Below are positions 1 to 8,911 of a DNA stretch of 64,000 bases, in pieces. Within the stretch, counting starts at the first letter, position 1. The number at the start of each line of letters is the position of its first letter. The translations under genes and the position numbers were made by a program. The stretch is from Niveibacterium sp. 24ML (lineage in GTDB: Bacteria; Pseudomonadota; Gammaproteobacteria; Burkholderiales; Rhodocyclaceae): positions 1 through 64,000 of the forward strand of contig NZ_JAPFHA010000025.1 in NCBI RefSeq assembly GCF_026586805.1, written 5' to 3'. A model generated the notes under the pieces. It saw only the letters and a program-made list of their open reading frames with translations. It made no database searches and was not told the DNA's origin.

Positions 1-1
1 C

Positions 2-112
2 GCCTGGTTCAACCATCACCGACTACTCGCACCGATCGGCTACATCCCGCCGGCAGAAGCTGAGGCAAACTACTACCGGCAACTCGCCAATCAGGCTGCT
101 GTGACCGCCTGA
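2..112 (+). CDS. IS3-family transposase OrfB, C-terminal end (partial)
   Basis: An open frame enters from the left edge and ends at TGA 110-112. The visible 36 residues include WFNHHRLLAPIGYIPPAEAE and then NYYRQ, the conserved tail of IS3-family OrfB transposases, which follows the DDE integrase core. The core lies outside the window, so activity cannot be assessed. The terminal inverted repeat follows directly. Confidence 0.8.
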   Translation, partial: AWFNHHRLLAPIGYIPPAEAEANYYRQLANQAAVTA

Positions 113-120
113 CTTAAACC

Positions 121-151
121 AAACAGCCTCCACAAAACTCGGGGCGATTCA
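121..151. repeat. terminal inverted repeat of the IS3-family element
   Basis: A segment of about 31 bases directly after the transposase stop starts AAACAGCCTCC and ends GGGGCGATTCA. This matches the form of IS3-family right ends, which finish in TCA. The matching left repeat is outside the window, so the outer boundary is placed by family knowledge only. Confidence 0.6.
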
Positions 152-175
152 CGGCACCGCAAATGTCGGCGCCGT

Positions 176-1807
176 CTATGTCGTGTAGCGTCCGGGCGAG
201 AGGATATTGGCGGGATCCAGATGCCGTTTGAGATCCGCCACGAACCTCGCGGACTCCCCGCCTTTGCCAAGCAACCACGGCAGCGAATCGATCCCCACGC
301 GATAGGGCGTATAGCCGCGCAGCCGCCCTTCTTCTAGTAGGGCGGCAAGGCACTGCTTGGCGTTCTCGGCCGCACGCGGGTCGGCACGGTCAAACAGGAT
401 CGGGACCGTACTGTCGAAGATGCTGTCCGAGATGGTTGTCAAGGTCACCAGTGGTTCGATGCCGAACTCTCGCATCCGCTTGACCACCCAGATCGTGTAG
501 TCATTGACCAAGGATGCGTTCATCGGAACCAGGGGCGCGTACCAGAGCAAGCCGCAACCGTCCTTTGCCGGATTGAGCGGTGCATTGCCATCGTCACGCT
601 TGCCGCTCAGCCAGTAAGCAAGCGGAAGCGCTGTCTCATTCGGGATTCCCTGAATCAGGTCCAGTGACTTCGCCAACGTCGCGAGACTCGCTTCGGCGCG
701 ATTGGCAATGAAAGCAGGCGCCAAGGCGACGCCTTTTCGCAGGATTTGGATTCTGTCCTGCGTCAGAAACACAAGCCGCGTCGCAACCCCTGCGAGCGCG
801 CGACGCACTTCTTTCTTGACTGCCGGCAGCAACGCCGCGGACGAGTAAAGCGTGCCAAACCCTGTCCACGGCATGATCATGTTCTGGCGCGCGAGCTCTG
901 CGGCAAGGCTTTCAGGCATGATCGGCGCACCGGACAAGCGCTCGCGCGGGTACGGAATAGTCATGGAAAGCATGCGTTGGTGGTTCATCAAATTCACACC
1001 ACCAACAAGCCCGCCGCAAGCCTGAAGCACCGCCCTTACACGCTCGACAATGCGAGGCAAATCTTCCTGCCGCTTGAGCGAGAACAGGAACACAGCCGTT
1101 CGCTCAGGCTTTGGCGCAAGCGTGATCGTTGCGCTTGTGACAATCCCGAACGGACTTTGTGTGAACAAGCCGATCCAGCTCGGGCCGATGCCGTTCCGGA
1201 AGATCCGGTCGAGCGTCGGTACGCCGAGGCTCCCGAAGGGCGCACGAAGCCATTCCCCGTTTGGCAGCACAACCTCAAGATTGGACAAGGCGGTGAAGTG
1301 GTCGGCGTAGGGCGTGATGCCGTAACCTCGTTCGAGCGCATTAGAGAGCAGACTGACATCGGGGCCAGCGCCGGTCGTCGGCACGATGTAGCGGGATCCC
1401 TTGTCCGCCAAGAACTGGCAAAGCTGTCTTTGCGTGACACCCGGTTCAAGCGTGACGGTGCCGAATTCGGGATCGTAGTCGAGGATGCGATTGAGCCCGC
1501 CGAGGTCAAGAATGACCGCGCCTGTCCGTGCGGGAAGCGAGCTTCCATACCCCCAGTTACGGCCGGTACTGATCGGGTACAGGGGGACACCGGTGCGTCG
1601 AGCGACTTCTAGAATCGCAGGGAGCTTCTCCTTGTCGCCGTGCTGGAGTCGAATGGCACCAAGCACGACCCGCTCGGCCGCGCCGCAGTCGACACCGTAG
1701 GCGGCCGTCGCTTCAGCACCGCCCATGACCTCACCACCGAGCATTGCCGACCAGGCCGACAATGCAGCGTTCACCTTCTCGATGTCGATCACGGCACAGC
1801 CCTCCAT
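176..1807 (-). CDS. FAD-binding oxidoreductase, vanillyl-alcohol oxidase/p-cresol methylhydroxylase type
   Basis: 543 residues. The N-terminal half is a PCMH-type FAD-binding domain (about residues 50-240), with STGRNWGYGSS in the pyrophosphate-binding region, DLGGLNRI, and ERGYGITPYADHF, which resembles the VAO/PCMH signature. The C-terminal half is the substrate-binding cap region. Family members oxidise para-substituted phenols; some carry covalent FAD through a Tyr or His, which I cannot place here without an alignment. No signal peptide is visible. The gene stands alone: its 3' end faces the IS3 remnant and its 5' end diverges from the acyltransferase gene. No cytochrome subunit is next to it, so electrons may go to oxygen or to a partner encoded elsewhere. 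Substrate unknown. Confidence 0.8.
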   Translation of the reverse strand: MEGCAVIDIEKVNAALSAWSAMLGGEVMGGAEATAAYGVDCGAAERVVLGAIRLQHGDKEKLPAILEVARRTGVPLYPISTGRNWGYGSSLPARTGAVILDLGGLNRILDYDPEFGTVTLEPGVTQRQLCQFLADKGSRYIVPTTGAGPDVSLLSNALERGYGITPYADHFTALSNLEVVLPNGEWLRAPFGSLGVPTLDRIFRNGIGPSWIGLFTQSPFGIVTSATITLAPKPERTAVFLFSLKRQEDLPRIVERVRAVLQACGGLVGGVNLMNHQRMLSMTIPYPRERLSGAPIMPESLAAELARQNMIMPWTGFGTLYSSAALLPAVKKEVRRALAGVATRLVFLTQDRIQILRKGVALAPAFIANRAEASLATLAKSLDLIQGIPNETALPLAYWLSGKRDDGNAPLNPAKDGCGLLWYAPLVPMNASLVNDYTIWVVKRMREFGIEPLVTLTTISDSIFDSTVPILFDRADPRAAENAKQCLAALLEEGRLRGYTPYRVGIDSLPWLLGKGGESARFVADLKRHLDPANILSPGRYTT

Positions 1808-1949
1808 GCAAGCTTCTGACTTGTCAGACGATAGTTGATCACAAGCATGACGGCCAACACATATCGATCGAAGTCCGGCCTGTTTTCACGAAGCCCGCAA
1901 GCGTGATGGCGCTAGAATTGAAAGAGCGATTTCGCCCGGAGATACCGCA

Positions 1950-2711
1950 ATGTCCGCAGAACTGGTTCCAGGCAACCTTGGCGACAGCTTCAGCAAGTAT
2001 TTCGAGGTGGTGCCTGCGCTGGATGAAGCCGTAAAGCGCGAAGCATTCTTTGTCCGGCATGAGGTCTATTGCAAGGATCTGCACTTTGAGGCCGAACGCG
2101 ACACCCGGCAGGAAACCGACCCGTACGATGCGCAGTCGATGCACTGTGTTCTGCGGACACGGGGCGAGAACGCCCGCCCGGTGGGGTGTGTACGCCTGAT
2201 TCGTACCAACCCGGAGAATCCGGCAGCGCCACTTCCATTTGAGAAACACTGCAAGGACACCCTGGATCGCACGATCATCGATCCGGCGACGCTTCCACGC
2301 GCCTCGGTCGCAGAGGTATCACGGCTGGCGGTGATTTCCGACTTCCGCCGCCGGAAAGACGAACAGGACAAACCGGTGTCGATCAGCGACGACGATTTCC
2401 GTTCAAACGGGCCCGCGTCCCGGTTCCCGTTCATCCCGGTCAGCCTGTACCTGGCGTGCGTTGCGATCTCTTTGCGCGAGAACCTGAATCACGTGTTCGT
2501 GCTGACCGAGCCGCGCCTGGCAATGCACTTTGCCCGGATCGGTTTTGATATTCGCCAAGTCGGTGGCGGTATCGAACACCGTGGCCTTAGGGTGCCGTCA
2601 TACCTGCGGCCTGACAAGATCGCGCAAGAAATGAAACCCATGATGCGGCCGCTCTACGACGTTGTCAGAACGTCGATTGACCGGGCATTCGAGGCTACGG
2701 CGAAGCGCTAG
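1950..2711 (+). CDS. PEP-CTERM/exosortase system-associated acyltransferase
   Basis: 253 residues, GNAT-like fold. It matches the family found in bacteria with PEP-CTERM proteins and exosortase: FFVRHEVYCKD near the N-terminus, EVSRLAVISDFRRR in the middle, and an acyl-CoA-binding-like region around 160-215 (YLACVAISL, HVFVLTEPRLAMHF). The family resembles autoinducer synthase/N-acyltransferases; its exact product is not established. The ATG is preceded by GGAG about 8 bases upstream. The 3' end overlaps the converging mrpG gene by 17 bases. No exosortase or polysaccharide cluster is adjacent, but a PEP-CTERM substrate lies at 51564-53066. Confidence 0.85.
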   Translation: MSAELVPGNLGDSFSKYFEVVPALDEAVKREAFFVRHEVYCKDLHFEAERDTRQETDPYDAQSMHCVLRTRGENARPVGCVRLIRTNPENPAAPLPFEKHCKDTLDRTIIDPATLPRASVAEVSRLAVISDFRRRKDEQDKPVSISDDDFRSNGPASRFPFIPVSLYLACVAISLRENLNHVFVLTEPRLAMHFARIGFDIRQVGGGIEHRGLRVPSYLRPDKIAQEMKPMMRPLYDVVRTSIDRAFEATAKR

Positions 2712-3030
2712 GCATGGCGGGGTCAGGTTTGGGCGTCACCGGGTGACGCGCCCGCCAGGCGCGCGCAAGCATGTGAGCACTGACCGGGGCGGTGACAAAA
2801 ACGAACCCCAGCGGGATCAGGTAGCGCAAGCTGCTACCGCCTTCAACGAAGTAGAAGCGCAAGGCCAGCGCAGCAAGGGCACAGCCTGCACCCAGTGTTG
2901 CGGCTTTTGTCGGCGCATGCAGACGGGTCATGAAGTCGGGCAGGCGCAGCATGCCCCAGGTGCCAATCAAGGCGGCAAGGGCCCCGACGATCAGCAGCAC
3001 CGCGACGCAGATATCAGCCCACATCGGCAT
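2695..3030 (-). CDS. mrpG: Na+/H+ antiporter Mrp complex subunit G
   Basis: 111 residues with about three membrane helices and the conserved start of the family (GTWGMLRLPDFMTRLHAPTKAATLG). This is a small accessory subunit of the multi-subunit Mrp monovalent cation/proton antiporter in the inner membrane. It is the last gene of the operon and overlaps mrpF by 17 bases. Its stop lies within the 3' end of the convergent acyltransferase gene, so no separate terminator fits between them. Confidence 0.92.
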   Translation of the reverse strand: MPMWADICVAVLLIVGALAALIGTWGMLRLPDFMTRLHAPTKAATLGAGCALAALALRFYFVEGGSSLRYLIPLGFVFVTAPVSAHMLARAWRARHPVTPKPDPAMPSASP

Positions 3031-3298
3031 TGCTGCCCCCTTTCACACGCAAGAGGTAAAGCGCCGCCGCGACGGTGCCGACGAATCCGAGCATTGCAAT
3101 CGCGAGCACACCTTCAAAGTTGAAGGGGTGGCCTAAGGCAATGCTCAGGGCCGCGATCAGTGCGAGCGCCACTACGTACAGCGTATCGAGGGCGAGCACC
3201 CGGTCTTCCGCCGAGGGCCCGCGAAGCAGGCGCACACCGCACAGCAGGAGCGCGAGCAGGTAGGCGAGTATGGCGAATGGCAAGACGGTTTCCGTCAT
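3014..3298 (-). CDS. mrpF: Na+/H+ antiporter Mrp complex subunit F
   Basis: 94 residues with three predicted membrane helices and the family motif LLRGPSAEDRVLALDTLYV. MrpF is an essential small subunit of the Mrp complex. The start codon overlaps the end of mrpE by 4 bases and the stop overlaps mrpG, consistent with translational coupling. Confidence 0.92.
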   Translation of the reverse strand: MTETVLPFAILAYLLALLLCGVRLLRGPSAEDRVLALDTLYVVALALIAALSIALGHPFNFEGVLAIAMLGFVGTVAAALYLLRVKGGSNADVG

Positions 3299-3774
3299 GC
3301 GTACAACTCCAGCAGCAAGGATTCGTAGCGCGTTTTGATTTCTGCGGCAACGGCGGCAGGCTCAGCCGTATCGAGCACATGGACGAGCAAGCTGGCGTGT
3401 TCTGCGTCGTACTCGACTGACAAGGTACCGGGGGTGAGCGTAACAATGGCCGCCAGCATGACGACCCGAATGTCGTCAGGCAATTCAAGCGGCACAGACA
3501 CCCAGGCAGGCCGCGTGCGACTTGGGCGAGTCATCACTAACCAGGCGACCGACAGGTTTGAAGCAACGATGTCGATCAGGACGCGAGCGCCCAAGCGAAT
3601 CAGGACCCAAGGGCGAATGCGCTTTGAAGGCAAACCGGGCACCAGCCAGGCCACGACGCCCCACGCCACGATGACACCCAGCAAGGCACTCCCGACCGAG
3701 GCTTGCCCGTGCAACAGCAGCCACGCCACCCAGAGCGTAAGAAACCATCCCCAGCGCAGGCCACTGCGGCTCAT
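3295..3774 (-). CDS. mrpE: Na+/H+ antiporter Mrp complex subunit E
   Basis: 159 residues. Two N-terminal membrane helices (about 8-50) are followed by a cytoplasmic domain with the conserved region ITLTPGTLSVEYD and HVLDTAEPAA. MrpE contributes to assembly and activity of the antiporter complex. It overlaps mrpD and mrpF by 4 bases each, so it sits in a tightly coupled operon. Confidence 0.92.
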   Translation of the reverse strand: MSRSGLRWGWFLTLWVAWLLLHGQASVGSALLGVIVAWGVVAWLVPGLPSKRIRPWVLIRLGARVLIDIVASNLSVAWLVMTRPSRTRPAWVSVPLELPDDIRVVMLAAIVTLTPGTLSVEYDAEHASLLVHVLDTAEPAAVAAEIKTRYESLLLELYA

Positions 3775-5222
3775 GGCACGCTCCGCATCGGGGCCTGCCC
3801 GAGCACTGCTTGAATGTAGGCATCCGGAGTTGCCATTTGCGTCACCGCCTCAGAAACATAGCGTTGCGCAGGCCCGGCGCACACGCTAAGCAGCAGTGCG
3901 CCACCACACAGCCAGGCAAGCGCCAGTTGTTCTGAAAGGCTTGCTTTGCCACCGCGATTGCTGACCCGCAGCCCCACTCGCGCCAGGCCAACCACCGACA
4001 GCAAGCCACCCAACAGGATAACGAGGGCCATCCAGGCAAGCACCGGTGAAGCCAGCACACCGTCCAGGGCCTGCAGCTTCGCAATGAACGTGGCGAAAGG
4101 CGGCAGGCCGGCCACGCCCGCCGCCGCCGCGAGTAACCACAGCCTGGATGCGCCCAGGCAATTGCGCCGCTGAAGATCAGCTACCAGGAACAACGCACTC
4201 GCGCACACCGCACTGGCCGGCAGGTAGAGCAGCCCGGCCGCCGCAGCCTGTGGCGAAGCGCTCGCAAAAACCAGCATCAGAAAGCCGCTCGACGACAGCA
4301 CGCTCCAGGTTGCGACTTGCGTGAGCGATAGACTCGCAAGCGCCCCGAAACCAGCCAGCAGAAGTGTCCCGGCACCACAGGCCAGCACGATGCCGGCAAG
4401 CGGCCAGTCACCCAACGCACCGCCCCAAAGGGTCATCAGGCGCAGCAGGCCGTAGGCGCCCAATTTTGTCAGCAAGGTGAAGGCGGCGGCCGAAACGGGG
4501 GCGATACGGCCATAGGTTTGCGGCAACCATGCCGACAACGGCAAGGCAGCGGCCTTAAGGAGAAAAACCACCGACAACAAGCCCACCCCTGCCACTGCAA
4601 GCGGGCGGTCGGCCGCCGGCAACTGCGGCAGCCGCACCGCCAGATCGGCGAAAGACAGAGTCCCGGACACGCCGTACAAAACGCCTGCCGCAATCAGGAA
4701 CAAGGCCGAGCCAGCCAGATTGATGGCGACGTAACGCAAGGATGCGCCCACAGCCCCGCCGCTGGCGCCCTGCAGGGCGAGGCCATACGACCCGACGAGC
4801 ATAACCTCGAAAAACACGAACAAGTTGAAAACGTCTGCCGTAAGAAACGCGCCATTCACGCCCATCCACAGTACGTGGAACAAGGGGTGGAAGAACGCCC
4901 CTTCGTCTTGCGCGCCACCAATCGAGAAGACCAGCACCCCAAACAGCACCCAGGCCGTGGCCAGCAGCGCCCAGGCACTCACGTGGTCCGCCATCAGCGC
5001 AATGCCGAAGGGCGCCTGCCAGTTGCCCAGCAGATAGACGGTCTGGACTCCGCCCGCGGCCTGCAACACCAAGGCCATCGATGCGGCCAGTACCGCCAGG
5101 GCCCCGAGAAGGCTGATCGGGCGCGATGCGCGCGGCCATGCCAGCGCCAGCGTTGCCGTCAGCAAGGGCAGGAGGATCGGCAATACGGCAAGATGCACTT
5201 GCAGCACACTGCCCACCGTCAT
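3771..5222 (-). CDS. mrpD: Na+/H+ antiporter Mrp complex subunit D
   Basis: 483 residues, about 14 membrane helices, proton_antipo_M domain, homologous to the ND2/ND4/ND5 subunits of complex I. The helix-5 glutamate is visible in NLFVFFEVMLVGSYG (E139) and the helix-7 lysine in FLLKAAALPLSAWLPQ (K222), both needed for proton movement in the family. It is one of the two large core subunits with MrpA. It overlaps mrpC and mrpE by 4 bases. Confidence 0.94.
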   Translation of the reverse strand: MTVGSVLQVHLAVLPILLPLLTATLALAWPRASRPISLLGALAVLAASMALVLQAAGGVQTVYLLGNWQAPFGIALMADHVSAWALLATAWVLFGVLVFSIGGAQDEGAFFHPLFHVLWMGVNGAFLTADVFNLFVFFEVMLVGSYGLALQGASGGAVGASLRYVAINLAGSALFLIAAGVLYGVSGTLSFADLAVRLPQLPAADRPLAVAGVGLLSVVFLLKAAALPLSAWLPQTYGRIAPVSAAAFTLLTKLGAYGLLRLMTLWGGALGDWPLAGIVLACGAGTLLLAGFGALASLSLTQVATWSVLSSSGFLMLVFASASPQAAAAGLLYLPASAVCASALFLVADLQRRNCLGASRLWLLAAAAGVAGLPPFATFIAKLQALDGVLASPVLAWMALVILLGGLLSVVGLARVGLRVSNRGGKASLSEQLALAWLCGGALLLSVCAGPAQRYVSEAVTQMATPDAYIQAVLGQAPMRSVP

Positions 5223-5560
5223 TGCTCCGCCCCGGCGTCGTCACCGTCAGCTTGTTTGCGACGGAGCGCAAGCGCCACCATCAGGCCGGTCATCGCAAAA
5301 CCGATCACGATGGCGGTCAGAACCAGCGCCTGCGGCAAGGGGTCGACATAATCGGCCGGCGAGAGCGCACCGCCATGCGCCGGCACGATGGGCGCCTTGT
5401 CCGGCGCGGGCCGCCCCATGGCGAAGAGAAACAGGTTCACACCGTATGAGAGCAGCGTGATTCCAACGATCACGTCAAACAGGCGGCCCCGCATCAGGCA
5501 GTAGAGCGCACAGGCAACCAGAATCGCGATCTGCGAAGCGAGCATCAGCTCAAGCGTCAT
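5219..5560 (-). CDS. mrpC: Na+/H+ antiporter Mrp complex subunit C
   Basis: 113 residues with three membrane helices, homologous to NuoK of complex I. The conserved stretch VGITLLSYGVNLFLFAMG is present. It lies between mrpA and mrpD with 4-base overlaps on both sides, as in other group 2 mrp operons. Confidence 0.94.
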   Translation of the reverse strand: MTLELMLASQIAILVACALYCLMRGRLFDVIVGITLLSYGVNLFLFAMGRPAPDKAPIVPAHGGALSPADYVDPLPQALVLTAIVIGFAMTGLMVALALRRKQADGDDAGAEQ

Positions 5561-8298
5561 TTCTTGCCCTCCTCACGCCCAAAGGCAAAGGCCAGAATCA
5601 GCATGACCGTGGCGCCGACCACCACGGCCAGTACCCCCAGATCAAACAGTGCCGCACTCGCAAGCGGAATCTCCCCCAGCACCGGCAGCACCGGATGCCC
5701 GAAGGCGCTGGTCAGGAAGGGATAGCCCAGCGCGAGGCTCGCCGCACCGGTCAGCAAGGCCAGTCCGAGGCCTGCAGCAAGCCAGCGCACCGGCCGCGCA
5801 TGGGGCGAACGCCAAGAACCCAGGGCCAGCGCCTCAAGCACGAGGCCAATCGCGAGCAGCAAGCCGGCAACGAATCCGCCGCCCGGAAGGTTGTGCCCGC
5901 GCAGATACAGATGAACCGCCACCAGCGCCGCAAAGGGCATCACGATCTTCACCGCCGTTGGCAGCATGAACGAGCCTTGGAAGCGCCCCAGCACGCCGGC
6001 CCGCTCGCGCGCGAGAAACGCCCACACGATCAATGCCGCCGCCGCCAGCACGGTGATTTCGCCCAAGGTATCGAACCCGCGGAAGTCGACAATGATCACG
6101 TTGACCGCGTTGGTGCCACCGGCGCCGCTGACCGCGTTGGCAAGCTGGTAGTCAGAGATCGCGGGAGGCTTGCGCAGCATCGCTTCCCACGCCAGCCATC
6201 CGGTTCCGCCGCCGCCAGCCACGGCTATCGCGGCATAGCGCAAACGCTTACCCAGACTGCGTACTGGCGGCGCCTCAACCGGCAGGCGTTGCAGTGCAAG
6301 CAGCAGCAAGAGCACGGTCGCCACTTCCACGAACAACTGGGTCAAGGAAAGGTCTGGCGCCGACAGCCCCGCAAAGGCCAGCGCCACGGCAAGCCCGACC
6401 GCGCCGAGAAAGAGCAACACCGTCACCGGCTGGTTACGCGCGCTGGTGGCCGCAATCGCGAATACGGCGCCGACCACCCAGACGATGATCCCGCCCTGCG
6501 GGATCGCCGCGGTCAGTTCGGGCAGGTGAGCCTCGAATCCGCCCCCCAACAAGGGCCAGCCCGCAGCCAACACGGCGGCAAGGGCAAGCACCGCCATCTG
6601 CAAGCGCATCCGGTCGCCGCGTAACTGCCGCACCAGTACGACACCGCTGCGCGCCAGCGTGAGCAAGAGGCGTTCAAACTGACGATATCCCCAAGGATCG
6701 GGCAACGGCCGCTGATGCAAGGCACGCTTGCGCATCAGCACTGCATAGATCCCCACCCCGCTCACCAAAGCAAGCGCACTCATTGCAAGCGGCCCATTGA
6801 AGCCATGCCACAGCGCCAGGGAATAGCTCGGCAGCGAGCCGCCCAGCGCTGCATGCGCCGCAGCCGCGAGTGGCGCGCCAATGATCGGTGTGGGAATCAG
6901 GCCGACCAGAAGGCACAACAGCACCAACACGGCAACTGGCGCCGCCATCCACAACGGCGGCTCATGTGGCGTTCGCGGCAGATTGATCGGCGCGCCGTTG
7001 AAAAAAACGTCATGCACGAAGCGCGCCGAGTAGGCAACCCCGGCCGCGCCCGCCAGCAAGGCGGCAAGCGGCGCGAGCAGCGCAATCGGATCATGGCCCT
7101 CAAGCGCCAGCGCCTCACCAAAGAACATTTCCTTGGACAAGAACCCGTTGAGCAGCGGCACCCCCGCCATCGCTGCGGCCGCAACAATGGCGAGCGAACC
7201 GGTCAAGGGCATGTAGCGCCACATGCCGTTCACATTGCGCAGATCACGCGTGCCGCATTCATGATCGACAATGCCCGCGGCCATGAACAGGCTGGCCTTG
7301 AAGGTGGCGTGGTTGATCACATGGAAGACCGCCGCCACGATTGCCGTCGGGGTCGAGAAACCGATCAAGAGCGTAATCAGCCCCAGGTGGCTCACCGTCG
7401 AATACGCCAGCAAGCCTTTCAGATCATGCTGGAACACCGCCGCCACGCCCCCCAACAGCAGGGTAATCGCCCCCGCTGTGCTGACCGCGAAGAACCAGGC
7501 ATCCGTGCCACCCAGAACCGGATAGAAGCGCAAGAGCAGAAAGATGCCCGCTTTGACCAGGGTGGCCGAATGCAGGTAGGCCGAAACCGGTGTGGGGGCC
7601 GCCATGGCCCGCGCCAGCCAGAACTGGAACGGGAACTGGGCTGACTTTGAAAACACCGCAAGCAGGAAGCAGGTGAGAATCCATGGATAGCGCGGGTCGG
7701 CACGCACGACATCGCCGGCCGCCAGCACGGTGGCCAGATCAAAGCTGCCTGCGGCGCGCCCCAGCATGACCACCGCAGCCATCAACGCAAGGCCCCCCAT
7801 GCCGGTCACCGCCAGCGCCGCGCGCGCCCCGCGTACCGCACCACGATCAGGGGCGTTGAAGGCGATCAGCAGGAATGAGGCAAGACTGGTCAGCTCCCAG
7901 AACATGGCCAGCAACACCAGATCCCCCGCAAGCACCACGCCGAGCATCGCCCCCATGAAGGCGCACAGCAGCGCGAAGAAGCGTGGCAAGCGTTCGTCGC
8001 CGTCCATGTAGTAGCGGGCGTAGAGGATGACCAGCGCGCCGATCCCGCTCACCAGCGTGGCAAAGAGCCAGGCAAGCGCATCAATCCGCAGCGTGGCCGA
8101 GACCCCCAACGCAGGCAGCCACGCCACCGAGCTCTGCAGCGTTTGCCCTGCCCAGACGGCTTGCGCCATCTGCCCCAGCAAGCCGAGCACCACCAGCGCA
8201 CATGCACCCGCAAGCGCAAATGCCGCCGTCGCGCTTCGCAATCGAGCGAGCAGCAGCGCAGCGCACCAGGGCAACAAGCAGATCGTCAGAAGCGTCAT
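5557..8298 (-). CDS. mrpA: Na+/H+ antiporter Mrp complex fused subunits A and B
   Basis: 913 residues, first gene of the operon. The N-terminal two thirds is MrpA, related to NuoL, with the helix-5 glutamate in AMFWELTSLASFL (E135) and lysine K218 in AVFSKSAQFPFQFW. A DUF4040-like segment follows, then an MrpB domain at about 780-905 (HLYLRGHNLPGGGFVAGL). MrpA-MrpB fusion, giving a six-gene operon (A/B, C, D, E, F, G), is typical of group 2 Mrp systems in Proteobacteria. The complex exports Na+ or other monovalent cations in exchange for protons, supporting pH and salt tolerance. About 600 bases without a gene separate its start from the divergent amylase gene. Confidence 0.94.
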   Translation of the reverse strand: MTLLTICLLPWCAALLLARLRSATAAFALAGACALVVLGLLGQMAQAVWAGQTLQSSVAWLPALGVSATLRIDALAWLFATLVSGIGALVILYARYYMDGDERLPRFFALLCAFMGAMLGVVLAGDLVLLAMFWELTSLASFLLIAFNAPDRGAVRGARAALAVTGMGGLALMAAVVMLGRAAGSFDLATVLAAGDVVRADPRYPWILTCFLLAVFSKSAQFPFQFWLARAMAAPTPVSAYLHSATLVKAGIFLLLRFYPVLGGTDAWFFAVSTAGAITLLLGGVAAVFQHDLKGLLAYSTVSHLGLITLLIGFSTPTAIVAAVFHVINHATFKASLFMAAGIVDHECGTRDLRNVNGMWRYMPLTGSLAIVAAAAMAGVPLLNGFLSKEMFFGEALALEGHDPIALLAPLAALLAGAAGVAYSARFVHDVFFNGAPINLPRTPHEPPLWMAAPVAVLVLLCLLVGLIPTPIIGAPLAAAAHAALGGSLPSYSLALWHGFNGPLAMSALALVSGVGIYAVLMRKRALHQRPLPDPWGYRQFERLLLTLARSGVVLVRQLRGDRMRLQMAVLALAAVLAAGWPLLGGGFEAHLPELTAAIPQGGIIVWVVGAVFAIAATSARNQPVTVLLFLGAVGLAVALAFAGLSAPDLSLTQLFVEVATVLLLLLALQRLPVEAPPVRSLGKRLRYAAIAVAGGGGTGWLAWEAMLRKPPAISDYQLANAVSGAGGTNAVNVIIVDFRGFDTLGEITVLAAAALIVWAFLARERAGVLGRFQGSFMLPTAVKIVMPFAALVAVHLYLRGHNLPGGGFVAGLLLAIGLVLEALALGSWRSPHARPVRWLAAGLGLALLTGAASLALGYPFLTSAFGHPVLPVLGEIPLASAALFDLGVLAVVVGATVMLILAFAFGREEGKK

Positions 8299-8911
8299 GG
8301 ATCCGGGTTCGGTTTGGCGGCGGGCCCTCGAAGCCCGCAGGCACCGCCCATCTTAACTGCCTTGAAGGATTCCTGACACCGCAGGCGCCGTTTGGGTTCC
8401 GGATGAATGGGAAAATATGCCAATGCAATTTGCTTGCTTTTACTGAATTTGTGATGTTTACTGATGGCACCATAAAGACATCTTCACTGAAGGATGTCAC
8501 CCGATGCCCTGTCAGCACACACGGGTCTGGCTCTTCGAGCCCGGCTGCGCGACGTGAGTGCAGATAACAGAACAGGGCCGGCAATATCGTTTGGAGCGTT
8601 CCATGATGTTGCAACTGCGTTCACGCGCGACGCCTGCTGCCGTCCACCGGCAGCCGCCGCAAGTTCGTCCCGAATTGCATCGCACTGCAGCCACGCTGCA
8701 GCCGCCGCACGCCCTGTCCGGGCCGCAAGGCAAAGCTCCCTAGAACTCAAGTTACTACCGGCTCGCAGCGGCTGAATCACTTTGCCGCTGAGTCCAAACA
8801 CGAGGCTGCGCCCATGTCGCGCGGCCCGGGCAAACCGGCTTGCATGAGCCAGGGCTCAAACAGAAGGGCCCGGCCCGCAAAGCCAGATGACAGCAACCAA
8901 AGGAGATTTAC
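8299..8911. other. intergenic region between mrpA and the first amylase
   Basis: About 610 bases without a convincing gene; short frames here lack family resemblance. The stretch around 8405-8475 is much richer in A+T than its surroundings and is the most likely place for the amylase promoter and regulator site. A bulged hairpin lies at about 8478-8497 (ACATCTTCA then TGAAGGATGT). I saw no clear -35/-10 pair and no recognisable MalT or LacI-type operator. Confidence 0.4.

Larger units (their letters stand above)
1..151 (+). mobile_element. right end of an IS3-family insertion sequence
   Basis: The first 151 bases are the 3' end of an IS3-family element: the last codons of its transposase followed by a terminal inverted repeat at about 121-151. 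Read from the outer edge inwards the repeat begins TGAATCGCCCCGAG and runs to GGCTGTTT, the TGA-start form usual for IS3-family ends. The rest lies left of the window, so completeness and the target duplication cannot be judged. The element ends about 25 bases before the stop codon of the neighbouring flavoprotein gene and does not interrupt it. Confidence 0.75.
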
